From: Geitlerinema sp. PCC 7407
Lineage (GTDB): Bacteria > Cyanobacteriota > Cyanobacteriia > PCC-7407
Length of the DNA stretch: 64,000 nt
NCBI RefSeq assembly: GCF_000317045.1
Contig: NC_019703.1
Span: 2,034,501 to 2,098,500 of the forward strand
Reading direction: 5' to 3'
The translations under genes were made by a program, and so were the position numbers. How positions within the stretch are numbered: the stretch's first letter is position 1; each line of letters starts with the position of its first letter. Shown here one piece after another: positions 56,491-64,000 of this stretch. The notes beneath the pieces were generated by a model. The model was not told where the DNA came from. It was given only the letters and a program-made list of their open reading frames with translations, and did not search any database.

Positions 56491-58604
56491 AGCAGCCGGA
56501 GCGCCTCATAGGGGCGGGTGAGGCGATCGAGCTGGCGCACCAGCAGGCTCAGGAACAGGCCCACATCCGTCACCACCCCGACAGACTCCACCGAGCCGCG
56601 ATCGCTCAGCTTGGTCACCACCGCCGGATTGATATCGACACACACCATCTTGACCCCCGCTGGCGTCATATTCCCCACCCCGATGGAGTGGAGCATCGTC
56701 GACAGCATCAAGATCAGGTCCGCGCCCTCTAGGAGGCGGACATAGTCTGTCTGGGCCTGGAGCAAGTCCATCTGGGTGTCCGGCAGCGGCCCGTCATCGC
56801 GGATCGACCCCGCCAGAGCGAAGGGCACCTGATTGCGAACGCACTCGTAGAAAATCCCCTCGGTCAGGACGCCTGCTTCGACGGCTTGGGCAATGCTGCC
56901 GCAGCGGCGAATGGTGTTGATGGCCTTGAGGTGGTGGCGATGGCCGCCGCGGACCGACACGCCCCGCTGCATATCCACGCCCAGAGACGTCCCCATCAGG
57001 GCCTGCTCGATGTCGTGAACGGCGATCGCGTTGCCCCCCAGGAGGCCCTGGACGTAGCCCTCGCGGATCAGCCGAGACAGGTGCACGCCGCCGCCGGTGT
57101 GGATCACCACTGGCCCCGCCGTCACCACCACCTTGCCCCCTTGGTCGCGGATGTGGCGCAGCTCCCAGGCCACCTGCTCCACCACCAGCTCCACCCGGCG
57201 CTCACTAGAAACCCCCGATCCCATGAAGCCAAATTCTGGCTGGGCCGCTCGGGCTTCCCGGGCTGCCACCTTGCGAATGGTGCGGATGCCGTCCACCCCC
57301 ACCACCACCTGCTCACCGACTTCTAGATCCCGCAGGAGCTTGCAGCGGGCCACCACGCCATCGGCGGTGCGAGACAGGGCGATCGCCCCATCCATGCGCT
57401 GGTTCTGCACCTTGATCCACTGGCAGTCCACCCGGATCTCCGTCGGGTAGATCGTGGTCACATAGAAGTTATCTGGCGCCACTCCCGCCTGGGTCACCGT
57501 CTCCAGCTGGGTATCACACACCTCCTGGGGCGCCGCTACCGCGCCCAGATCGATCAGCTGGGCCATGATTTTGTCCATCACCACCAGCGACGGTGCCGAC
57601 ACCCGAATCTCGGCGCAGGAGGTGCTTTGGCGCTGCTCGCCGAGGTTGAAGTCGAGCACCTGGAAGCTGCCGCCGCCCTCCACCACCAGGTCCAGCGCTT
57701 GATTGATCAAGCCAGAGTCGAGGAGATGGCCCTCCAGCTGGATCACGCGGCTCTCCACTGATGCCGCAGCGTGGAGGTCCACCTGCACCGGCTCTGTAAT
57801 GCGCAGGGTCAGACACTTGGCCGCGCCCCCCGCCTTGAGAAACTCTGTCAGGGGCGTCTCGAGCACCTGGAAGCCCAGCTCCCTCAGGCGATCGCGCAGT
57901 TCTGGACTGGCCTGGTTCATCACCACGGTCCGATCCACGTTGACCGAGTTGCAGGCGAAGTTCACCGCGTCGGTCTCGCTGACGGCGATGCGCTTTTCGG
58001 CGGGCACCCGCCGCTCGATCAGGTGATTGGAATAGGCGTCAAAAGCGGGCGGATAGTACAGTAAGTAGCCGTCCACCAGCGGGCAAAAGCAGGTATCCAG
58101 GTGATAAAAGCGCTCATCCATCAAGCGCAAAGACAGCACCTCGATGTCTAGCCACTTGGCCAGGTAGGGGTGGGAGTCGAGCTCCGAGCGGAAGCCGTAG
58201 CCCGCCCACAGCCAGCGCCCTTCGCGATCGAGCAGGGCATCCCCCGCCCCCTCAAAGGGCAAGTCCTTGGGCAGCTCGTGGACCGTGTAGCCCTGCGCCT
58301 CAAACCACGCCCGGAAAAAAGGCTCCTCCCCCTGGCGCTCGGGGTGAAAGAAGCGGCTCAGGACCACTGAGTTTCCCAGCACCAGGCCCGCGTTGGCCGT
58401 GAAGACCATGTCGGGCCAGCCGGGCTGGGGTTCGAGCAGATCAACAATGGCGTGGTCCTTGAGGGTGTGATAGAGCTGCTGCCACTGAAGAACGGCGCGA
58501 TCGCGGGAGGATTTGTGAATATTTCCCTCCATCCATGGATTAATTACGTAGTCCACATCGTAGTGGTCGGGCGGACACATCAAAATCTGAATCGAAGTGC
58601 TCAT
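56487..58604 (-). CDS. argZ: Bifunctional arginine dihydrolase/ornithine cyclodeaminase
   Basis: A 705-residue enzyme (ATG at 58604), matching the length of cyanobacterial ArgZ/AgrE. The N-terminal guanidine-group-modifying domain (about 1-280) shows DMVFTANAGLV, FEGAGDAL, the FYHLDTCFCPL His and the catalytic Cys in GGAAKCLTLR. It converts arginine to ornithine, CO2 and ammonia. The C-terminal half (about 290-700) is the TIGR00300-type ornithine cyclodeaminase part, with the nucleotide-binding pattern VVVTAGPVVIHTGGG. In Anabaena (AgrE) this half makes proline from ornithine. The enzyme drives the arginine/cyanophycin nitrogen cycle. The leader upstream is highly structured. Confidence 0.93.
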   Translation of the reverse strand: MSTSIQILMCPPDHYDVDYVINPWMEGNIHKSSRDRAVLQWQQLYHTLKDHAIVDLLEPQPGWPDMVFTANAGLVLGNSVVLSRFFHPERQGEEPFFRAWFEAQGYTVHELPKDLPFEGAGDALLDREGRWLWAGYGFRSELDSHPYLAKWLDIEVLSLRLMDERFYHLDTCFCPLVDGYLLYYPPAFDAYSNHLIERRVPAEKRIAVSETDAVNFACNSVNVDRTVVMNQASPELRDRLRELGFQVLETPLTEFLKAGGAAKCLTLRITEPVQVDLHAAASVESRVIQLEGHLLDSGLINQALDLVVEGGGSFQVLDFNLGEQRQSTSCAEIRVSAPSLVVMDKIMAQLIDLGAVAAPQEVCDTQLETVTQAGVAPDNFYVTTIYPTEIRVDCQWIKVQNQRMDGAIALSRTADGVVARCKLLRDLEVGEQVVVGVDGIRTIRKVAAREARAAQPEFGFMGSGVSSERRVELVVEQVAWELRHIRDQGGKVVVTAGPVVIHTGGGVHLSRLIREGYVQGLLGGNAIAVHDIEQALMGTSLGVDMQRGVSVRGGHRHHLKAINTIRRCGSIAQAVEAGVLTEGIFYECVRNQVPFALAGSIRDDGPLPDTQMDLLQAQTDYVRLLEGADLILMLSTMLHSIGVGNMTPAGVKMVCVDINPAVVTKLSDRGSVESVGVVTDVGLFLSLLVRQLDRLTRPYEALRLL

Positions 58605-58747
58605 AGGAAATATCAGCGGTGGAGGCAAGAGGGCAAACGGAAAGAAAACAAGAACCGAAATTTAGCAAAATTTTTGTATGGATTTGTACAGATTGATACC
58701 AACAATCATCTTGATTGAGTCTAGGGACGCGATCGCCCATGTCGGTC

Positions 58748-58813
58748 AGCTGCTGCTCGCAAGCGGCAGCTTTGCAGTTGCTCAAACCCTTTTCGGGCAG
58801 GCACTTGAGCAAC
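58748..58813 (-). promoter_or_regulatory. Structured leader upstream of argZ (two hairpins)
   Basis: Within the 200 bases before argZ there are two strong stems: 58748-58771 (ten pairs, CGCA-type loop) and 58777-58785 with 58805-58813 (nine perfect pairs, 19-base loop). Another stem is possible further upstream, near 58830-58855. This could be a regulatory leader RNA. It does not match the glutamine, guanidine or other riboswitch blocks I know. Confidence 0.4.
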
Positions 58814-59362
58814 CAAAACCCTCTCGGAGTCCGCGATCGCCGCAGGCTCCATTGTATTACCGTCTAGGACTCAAAACACGTAACCAACCTGACAAAGCGA
58901 GCTTTTTGGGACCGGCGATCGCCCGTTGAGATTGGTTAGATCTGTTGAATCAAAGTCGAATCAAACTTGATCTTGATCCCGGCTCGAAAAAGTCATCAAA
59001 CGATCACATTTCCTGTGTCAATGGAGCTGCCTTTTCGCCAGAAATTAGCCTTCTGTTTGGTCAAGGTTTTACTTAAAGTTTTAGCAAAATCTCGTCAACA
59101 AACCTTCAAGATTCTTGATAGAAGTTTGAGCGCTCTAAAGGGGGTCGCGTCCTGATTTCGTAGCCTAGGAGACACAATTCGGCGATCGCGCCCTTGCCAA
59201 GCACCCGCCTTTTTCGCTTCACTAGAGAGCCCAGCATTGCTCAGCAGCCTTAGGGACCGGGGGCGATCGCCCGCCGCAGGCCCTGCTCTCCACCGCCGAG
59301 GGGTACAAATGCTTCACTCTCCCGTGGAGCAATTAATAGAATGAGGTATTGGTAAGAACTCT
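58814..59362. other. Intergenic region before dnaG
   Basis: About 550 bp. A 44-codon frame (ATG at 59021, basic, MELPFRQKLAFCLVKVLL) exists but has weak support. Other short frames look random. Several HIP1 sites lie near 59180-59270. Confidence 0.35.
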
Positions 59363-61318
59363 TTGGTTCAGTCTGCGCCCTTGATCGAAATTCCCCGTCT
59401 GCACCCCGACACAATTGAACAGGTCAAGCAGCGGGCCGACATTGTCGACGTGGTGTCCGAGCATGTCGTGCTGCGCAAGCGGGGCAAGGACTTCTTGGGC
59501 CTGTGCCCCTTCCACGACGACAAGTCCCCGAGCTTCACCGTCAGCCCCAGCAAGCAGTTTTACTACTGCTTTAGCTGCGGCGCGGGCGGCAACGCCATCA
59601 AGTTCTTGATGGAGCTGGGCAAGCAGTCCTTTGCGGATGTGGTCCTCGACCTGGCGCGGCGCTACCAGGTCCCCGTCCAGACCCTGGAGCCGGAGCAGCG
59701 CCAGGAGCTCCAGCGTCAGCTCTCGGTGCGCGAGCAGCTCTACGAGATTTTGTCTTTGGCGGCGCGCTTTTATGAGCACGCTCTGCGCCAGCCTGCGGGC
59801 CAGACGGCCCTCGACTATCTCCAGGGGCTGCGGGGCCTCGACGATCGCACCATTCAGCGGTTTCAGCTCGGCTATGCGCCCGCGAGCTGGGACACCCTCT
59901 ATGGCTACCTGGTCGAGCAAAAGCACTATCCGGTGGAGCTGGTGGAAAAAGCGGGCCTGCTGGTGCCGCGCAAGGGCGGGGGCGGCTACTACGATCGGTT
60001 TCGCGATCGCCTGATGATCCCGATTTTGGATTTGCAGAGCCGCGTGATCGGCTTTGGGGGCCGGGCCCTGGGCGACGATCAGCCCAAATACCTCAACTCC
60101 CCAGAAACCGAGCTATTCGACAAGGGCAAAACCCTCTTTGGCCTCGACAAGGCGCGAGCGGCGATCGCCAAACAGGACCAAGCGCTCGTCGTAGAGGGCT
60201 ACTTCGACGTGATCACCCTCCACAGCGCAGGCATCGAAAACGCCGTCGCCGCACTCGGCACCGCCCTGAGCGTGGCCCAGGTGCGCCAGCTGCTGCGCTA
60301 CACCGAATCCAAGCAGATCGTCCTCAACTTTGACGCCGACGCCGCTGGCACCAAGGCCGCTGAGCGGGCCATCGGCGAAGTCGAGGACCTGGCCTACCGG
60401 GGGCAAATTCAGCTGCGCGTCCTCAACCTGCCCGACGGCAAGGACGCTGACGAGTTTTTGCAGGCCAACAGCGCCGACGCCTACCAAACGCTGCTCGACG
60501 AAGCGCCGCTGTGGATCAACTGGCAAATCGATCGGGTGCTGCTGGGGCGAGACCTCCAGCAGGCAGACGACTTTCAGGGGGCTGTACAGGCGATCGCCGA
60601 GCTGCTGGGCAACCTCCCCAACGCCTCCCTGCGCACCCACTATATCCACCACTGCGCGGGCCTCCTCAGCCAGGGCAACCCCCGCATGGCCCTCCAGCTC
60701 GAAAACGACCTGCGGACCCAGGTCCGGGGTCAGCGCTGGCACGGCCGCTCCCAAAAGTGGCAAACCCCCGGCGATCGCACCCTGCTGGAAGAAGCCGAGG
60801 CCCAGCTATTGCGGCTGTACCTCTACAGCGCCGAATATCGGTCCCTGGTCCAGGACTCCCTCAACGAGCGCGACCTCGACTTTAATATTTCTCACCACCG
60901 CTTTTTGTGGCGCCAGATCCTCGCCATCGAGGAAGCCGGAGACGTGGCGCCAGCGGACCTGCTGCCCGTTTTGCGTCAGCGCTGCGCCGAGTTCCCGCGA
61001 GAGTTTACCCAGGTGGTGCCGCTGTTTCAGCTGGACGAGAAAACCCGCCAGGATATCCTGCGGGCTCCCTTAACGATTCGCGCCGCCACGGCCTGCATCG
61101 AGCGGGTCATGTGCGAAAAGCGCTGCCGTCACTTTTTGACGCTGTGGGAAAAGATCGACTGCTCCACTGCCATCGAGCTGGGGCGCTACTACCAGCAGCA
61201 GATCTACAACGAGAAGCAGCGCATCGAAGAGCTCGATCGCCAGCGCCTGGTCAGCTTCACCGACCTGGTGGAGCTGCCCTGGATTGGCGAATTTTCCAAT
61301 TCCCTAGAGCCGATCTAG
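59363..61318 (+). CDS. dnaG: DNA primase
   Basis: A 651-residue primase that lays RNA primers for replication. The N-terminal CHC2 zinc site is CPFH...CFSC (about residues 48-72). The TOPRIM catalytic core (about 270-350) has VVEGYFDV and NFDADAAG. A C-terminal helicase-binding region of weaker similarity follows. The frame begins with TTG at 59363. Family alignment suggests residues IPRLHPDTIEQVKQRADIV are near the true start, so a TTG at 59383-59385 is also possible; no ATG is available. The stop overlaps the convergent pentapeptide gene by 4 bp. Confidence 0.95.
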   Translation: MVQSAPLIEIPRLHPDTIEQVKQRADIVDVVSEHVVLRKRGKDFLGLCPFHDDKSPSFTVSPSKQFYYCFSCGAGGNAIKFLMELGKQSFADVVLDLARRYQVPVQTLEPEQRQELQRQLSVREQLYEILSLAARFYEHALRQPAGQTALDYLQGLRGLDDRTIQRFQLGYAPASWDTLYGYLVEQKHYPVELVEKAGLLVPRKGGGGYYDRFRDRLMIPILDLQSRVIGFGGRALGDDQPKYLNSPETELFDKGKTLFGLDKARAAIAKQDQALVVEGYFDVITLHSAGIENAVAALGTALSVAQVRQLLRYTESKQIVLNFDADAAGTKAAERAIGEVEDLAYRGQIQLRVLNLPDGKDADEFLQANSADAYQTLLDEAPLWINWQIDRVLLGRDLQQADDFQGAVQAIAELLGNLPNASLRTHYIHHCAGLLSQGNPRMALQLENDLRTQVRGQRWHGRSQKWQTPGDRTLLEEAEAQLLRLYLYSAEYRSLVQDSLNERDLDFNISHHRFLWRQILAIEEAGDVAPADLLPVLRQRCAEFPREFTQVVPLFQLDEKTRQDILRAPLTIRAATACIERVMCEKRCRHFLTLWEKIDCSTAIELGRYYQQQIYNEKQRIEELDRQRLVSFTDLVELPWIGEFSNSLEPI

Positions 61319-61827
61319 GGGCACATCAGAGACTCGCGGGTGGCGCGGCCGGTGGTGGGGTTGACGCCGCTGGCTACTTCGCACAGGTGCTCGATTTCGT
61401 CATCGCGCAGCAGCGCATCGGTGAAGTCAGCACCCTCGATGGTCGCCCCGGCGAACTTGGCGTTGAAGGCGTAGGTGCCTTCGAGGATGGCGTTAGTCAG
61501 GTTGGCCTTCACGAGGCGGGCGGAGTCTAGGGTGGCGTAGTTGAGCTGCGCTCCCTCTAGGTTGGCGCTCTCCAAATTGGCCCCAAAGAAGCTCACCCCT
61601 TGCAGGTTGGCGCGACTGAGGTTGCTGCTGCGCATGTTGGCCTTGGTGAAGTTGGAGTCGGTCAGGTCGCGCCCCGAAAAGTCTGCTTCGACCAAAAACT
61701 CTTTGGTGTAGTTGTCGGCCCAGGCAGCGGGCACCGACACAAGGGCGATCGCACCCAAGGCGATCGCCAGAATGAGAAAGCCGTGAAGCCCACGCTTCAG
61801 CCTTTGCACAAAGGGGTGGTAACGCAT
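61315..61827 (-). CDS. Secreted or lumenal pentapeptide repeat protein
   Basis: A 170-residue protein (ATG at 61827). A signal peptide (residues ~1-37, FLILAIALGAIALVSVPAAWA) is followed by about 16-18 A(D/N)LxX pentapeptide repeats (residues ~48-135), which fold into a right-handed quadrilateral beta-helix. The end has a conserved-looking HLCEVASG...ESLMCP with two Cys residues. This matches the thylakoid-lumen pentapeptide proteins of cyanobacteria and plants (TL15/TL17-like). Function unknown. Confidence 0.88.
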   Translation of the reverse strand: MRYHPFVQRLKRGLHGFLILAIALGAIALVSVPAAWADNYTKEFLVEADFSGRDLTDSNFTKANMRSSNLSRANLQGVSFFGANLESANLEGAQLNYATLDSARLVKANLTNAILEGTYAFNAKFAGATIEGADFTDALLRDDEIEHLCEVASGVNPTTGRATRESLMCP

Positions 61828-61954
61828 CTCAAGCTGACACACTCAACGCACGAAAGATTAAAAACAGCGATCGCTGAAGAGCGGTAGGCAACCCGTCTCG
61901 ACCAGCGGCAAAGCCAGCCCGAGGCGATCGCCCCTATCAAAATCGCTGTCATTA

Positions 61955-62422
61955 ATGCTATACCGTGTTGGCACAGGAGTGTTGGCACCCCCATGGAGCA
62001 AAGCCGTGAATCAAGGGCGATCGCGCACAGACCAGCGAGGCCAGCAGGGCGAAGACCTCGTGGCCGAGTGGCTCCAAGGGCAGGGTTGGCAAATCTTGCA
62101 GCGGCGGTGGCGCTGTCGCTGGGGCGAGCTGGATCTGGTTGCTCAGCAGCCCGAAACGGGCGCGATCGCCTTTGTCGAAGTCAAAACCCGCAGCCCCAAA
62201 AACTGGGACGCTGACGGCCTGCTCGCCATCACGCCCCAAAAACAGCAAAAGTTATGGCGCGCTGCCCAAACATTTCTGGTCAGTTTTCCCGAGCTGGCCG
62301 CCTGTCCGTGCCAGTTCGATGTAGCGCTGGTCGGCTATCGCGAAGCCTCACCTGCCAACGGGGCGATCGCCCCGTCCCTCGTTCTCCAGCAGTATCTTCC
62401 CGCAGCCTTCAGCCCCGAATAG
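61955..62422 (+). CDS. YraN family (UPF0102) endonuclease-fold protein
   Basis: A 155-residue protein of the YraN/UPF0102 family with a restriction-endonuclease-like fold. Visible elements: [27 protein letters not shown] and [10 protein letters not shown] (the E-x-K core). The listed ATG at 61955 gives a 17-residue extension beyond the family start; the GTG at 62006 is the better match to family length. Function is not established; it may act on branched DNA. It stands between the pentapeptide gene and a hypothetical protein. Confidence 0.85.
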   Translation: MLYRVGTGVLAPPWSKAVNQGRSRTDQRGQQGEDLVAEWLQGQGWQILQRRWRCRWGELDLVAQQPETGAIAFVEVKTRSPKNWDADGLLAITPQKQQKLWRAAQTFLVSFPELAACPCQFDVALVGYREASPANGAIAPSLVLQQYLPAAFSPE

Positions 62423-62457
62423 TCTCCGGGCCGCCCAAGCCTGCGACGCTCCAACCC

Positions 62458-62847
62458 CTAAGCCAAGGTCTCCGGGCAATAGCCCAACCCAGACACGAAC
62501 TGTTGACGAAACTCTTCGATTTCTTCGCGATCGGGGCTACCGTGGGAAACCACAGCCACCTGATAGCGATGCATCACTTCCACCGGTGATAGACCAATTT
62601 CGAGTCCCCACAGCGCCATGCGCACCCGAATTGCCGGTTCGTAGGGAATGCCCAACTCATTCAGGAAGGCCTGAAAGTCTCCATCTTGTTGAGAAGAGAG
62701 GGCCTGTTTCATCTTGATCCGGATGACCCAGCCGTCAATTTGGTGAATCACGGTTACAAAGGCAACCGGCAGATCCGAAGACCGATGCAGGTACTCAACA
62801 ATCCTGAGGGTTAAGCTGGCATTAGCAAGATAGTGAATATATTCCAT
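62458..62847 (-). CDS. Conserved hypothetical protein
   Basis: A 129-residue soluble protein (ATG at 62847). It begins MEYIHYLANASLTLRIVEYL and contains RVRMALWGLEIGLSPVEVMHRY. It has no signal peptide, membrane helix or known motif. An in-frame start at 62928 would add residues that do not look coding. It resembles small cyanobacterial proteins often annotated as hypothetical. No function assigned. Confidence 0.6.
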   Translation of the reverse strand: MEYIHYLANASLTLRIVEYLHRSSDLPVAFVTVIHQIDGWVIRIKMKQALSSQQDGDFQAFLNELGIPYEPAIRVRMALWGLEIGLSPVEVMHRYQVAVVSHGSPDREEIEEFRQQFVSGLGYCPETLA

Positions 62848-63120
62848 ATCGCTCGAATACAGCCAGGCCAGTTCTACACCTATATTCTCACTGGGAAAGG
62901 TTAATCCTAGTAGGGGTAAAGTCCCCAAGTCCCATGGGGGGTCTTACCCAAATTTGGCCCTACAGGACAAAAAATCCAAGTTTTAGCGGGGTAGAAGGCC
63001 GCTAGAATGGGAAATCGCGGCAAAAAGCTCCCCTTTGTGGGTGCGCGGCCTGCTGGGACTTTTGTTATGGGAGCAAGACTTGTGAGCGTGGATCTCGGGG
63101 GCGATCGCCCTACTTCGGCA

Positions 63121-64000
63121 ATGACCTCAACGCAATCTCCTCGCGATTGGCAGCTAGCGGCCTACGAGTATGACCTGCCCGAGGATCGCATTGCCCAAAA
63201 CCCCGTCGAACCGCGAGACCACGCGCGGCTCTTGGCGCTCACCTCTCCCACGGAGCATCGTCATCACCACTTTTACGATTTGCCGGATCTCTTGCAGCCA
63301 GGGGATCTCTTGGTGCTCAATAATACCCGCGTGATCCCGGCCCGCCTCTACGGCCGCAAGCCTGAAGGAGCCCAGGTCGAGGTGCTGCTGCTCGAGGAGC
63401 AGGGGCGCGATCGCTGGCTGGCCCTGGTGCGGCCCGGCAAACGCCTGAAGCCGGGAGCCCGCATTCTGTTTGGGCCGGAGGAGGCGCCCACGCTGACGGC
63501 GGAGGTGCTGGCGACGGACGAGGCGACCGGCGGGCGGGTGCTGCAGTTTGCGGTGCCGGAGGGGCGATCGCTGCTGACCCTGCTCGAAGATCTGGGGGAG
63601 ATGCCCCTGCCGCCCTATATTACTGATTCCCAGGCCGCCCCGGAGCGCTACCAGACGATCTACGGCGATCGCCCGGGGGCCGTGGCAGCGCCCACGGCGG
63701 GACTGCACTTTACTCCGGAGCTGCTTGAGCGTCTGGCCGAGCGGGGAATCGATCGGACTTTTGTGACCCTCCATGTGGGGGTCGGCACCTTTCGGCCCGT
63801 GGAGGTGGACGACATCACCACCCACCAGATGCACGGCGAGTGGATTGATGTCCCCGCCGAAACCGTGAAGAAGATCCAGGAAACTCAGGCTCGCGGGGGC
63901 CGGGTGATTGCCGTGGGTACCACCGCTGTCCGCTCCCTGGAAGGGGCCGCTCACGGAGGCGTGCTCCAGCCCTTCGAGGGCAAAACAAACCTGTTCATCT
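63121..64000 (+). CDS. queA: S-adenosylmethionine:tRNA ribosyltransferase-isomerase (partial, 3' end outside window)
   Basis: The first ~293 codons of QueA, which transfers the ribosyl part of SAM onto 7-aminomethyl-deazaguanine in tRNA to form epoxyqueuosine. Family features: YDLPEDRIAQNP, GDLLVLNNTRVIPARLYG, LPPYI, AAPTAGLHFTPELLE, TLHVGVGTFRPV and VGTTAVRSLE. The usual full length is about 350-360 residues, so roughly 60 are missing at the edge. The ATG at 63121 fits the family start; an in-frame ATG at 63067 would add 18 residues. Confidence 0.95.
   Translation, partial: MTSTQSPRDWQLAAYEYDLPEDRIAQNPVEPRDHARLLALTSPTEHRHHHFYDLPDLLQPGDLLVLNNTRVIPARLYGRKPEGAQVEVLLLEEQGRDRWLALVRPGKRLKPGARILFGPEEAPTLTAEVLATDEATGGRVLQFAVPEGRSLLTLLEDLGEMPLPPYITDSQAAPERYQTIYGDRPGAVAAPTAGLHFTPELLERLAERGIDRTFVTLHVGVGTFRPVEVDDITTHQMHGEWIDVPAETVKKIQETQARGGRVIAVGTTAVRSLEGAAHGGVLQPFEGKTNLFI

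Noticed and set aside
58678-58929. 83-codon frame over the argZ leader
   Set aside because: It runs through the hairpin-rich leader and has random-looking composition.
58967-59155. 62-codon frame before dnaG (44 codons from the ATG at 59021)
   Set aside because: Basic, partly hydrophobic, but no ribosome site or family; kept only as a remark in the intergenic entry.
1-64000. tRNA genes or CRISPR arrays
   Set aside because: I found no T-loop/acceptor pattern in the intergenic regions and no spaced direct repeats of CRISPR type; the WD40 and TPR repeats are coding.

Overview
The window is a chromosomal stretch of a cyanobacterium, probably filamentous. The HIP1 octamer GCGATCGC recurs throughout. 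The gene set is also typical: an acyl-lipid delta-9 desaturase, a fused arginine dihydrolase/ornithine cyclodeaminase of the AgrE/ArgZ type, CHASE2/CHAT/DUF928/haemagglutinin proteins, a MHYT hybrid kinase, a cyanobacteriochrome-like kinase and a lumenal-type pentapeptide protein. A eukaryote-sized phytochelatin synthase at 42553-43758 recalls what I remember being described in Geitlerinema sp. PCC 7407; I cannot check whether this is that genome. I saw no tRNA, rRNA, CRISPR array or intact insertion sequence.

Layout. 1-11.4 kb: a surface/secretion neighbourhood (AAA-CHASE2 protein, secreted haemagglutinin-like TpsA, DUF928 protein, TPR-CHAT protein). It is interrupted at about 5.8-8.1 kb by AT-rich DNA holding a DUF4278 protein, an amidase remnant, a C39-like peptidase and a frameshifted small membrane gene. 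11.4-24.7 kb: desaturase, TPR protein, MHYT-PAS-GAF hybrid kinase, Uma2-like nuclease, a DHH-like protein, a MASE1-PAS-GGDEF cyclase and an orphan coiled-coil/glycine-rich membrane protein. 24.7-37.3 kb: TrhO, an O-methyltransferase, a GluR0-like ligand-gated channel divergent from a DXCF-type cyanobacteriochrome-like kinase, SbcD, a second CHAT protein and a cysteine hydrolase. 37.4-39.7 kb: a 15-repeat WD40 gene broken by a 5-bp duplication. 39.8-42.5 kb: a guanidine-I riboswitch controlling a NitT/TauT-type ABC operon whose binding-protein and permease genes have been fused and truncated by a deletion. 42.5-54.1 kb: phytochelatin synthase, a desaturase-family protein, an Lrp regulator, a 1776-residue kinase-ATPase-GAF-adenylate cyclase, a frameshifted carotenoid oxygenase and a 38-residue membrane peptide. 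54.6-64 kb: a sensor kinase, ArgZ/AgrE with a structured leader, DnaG, a pentapeptide protein, a YraN protein and queA, which runs off the end.

Themes. Signal transduction dominates (three histidine kinases, one diguanylate cyclase, one adenylate cyclase, one glutamate-receptor-like channel). Nitrogen handling appears twice: the riboswitch-controlled transporter and arginine catabolism. Several genes look recently damaged: the transporter, the WD40 gene, the carotenoid oxygenase, the small membrane gene and the amidase. Convergent gene pairs often overlap at their stops (2811-2819, 25628-25680, 30797-30824, 61315-61318).
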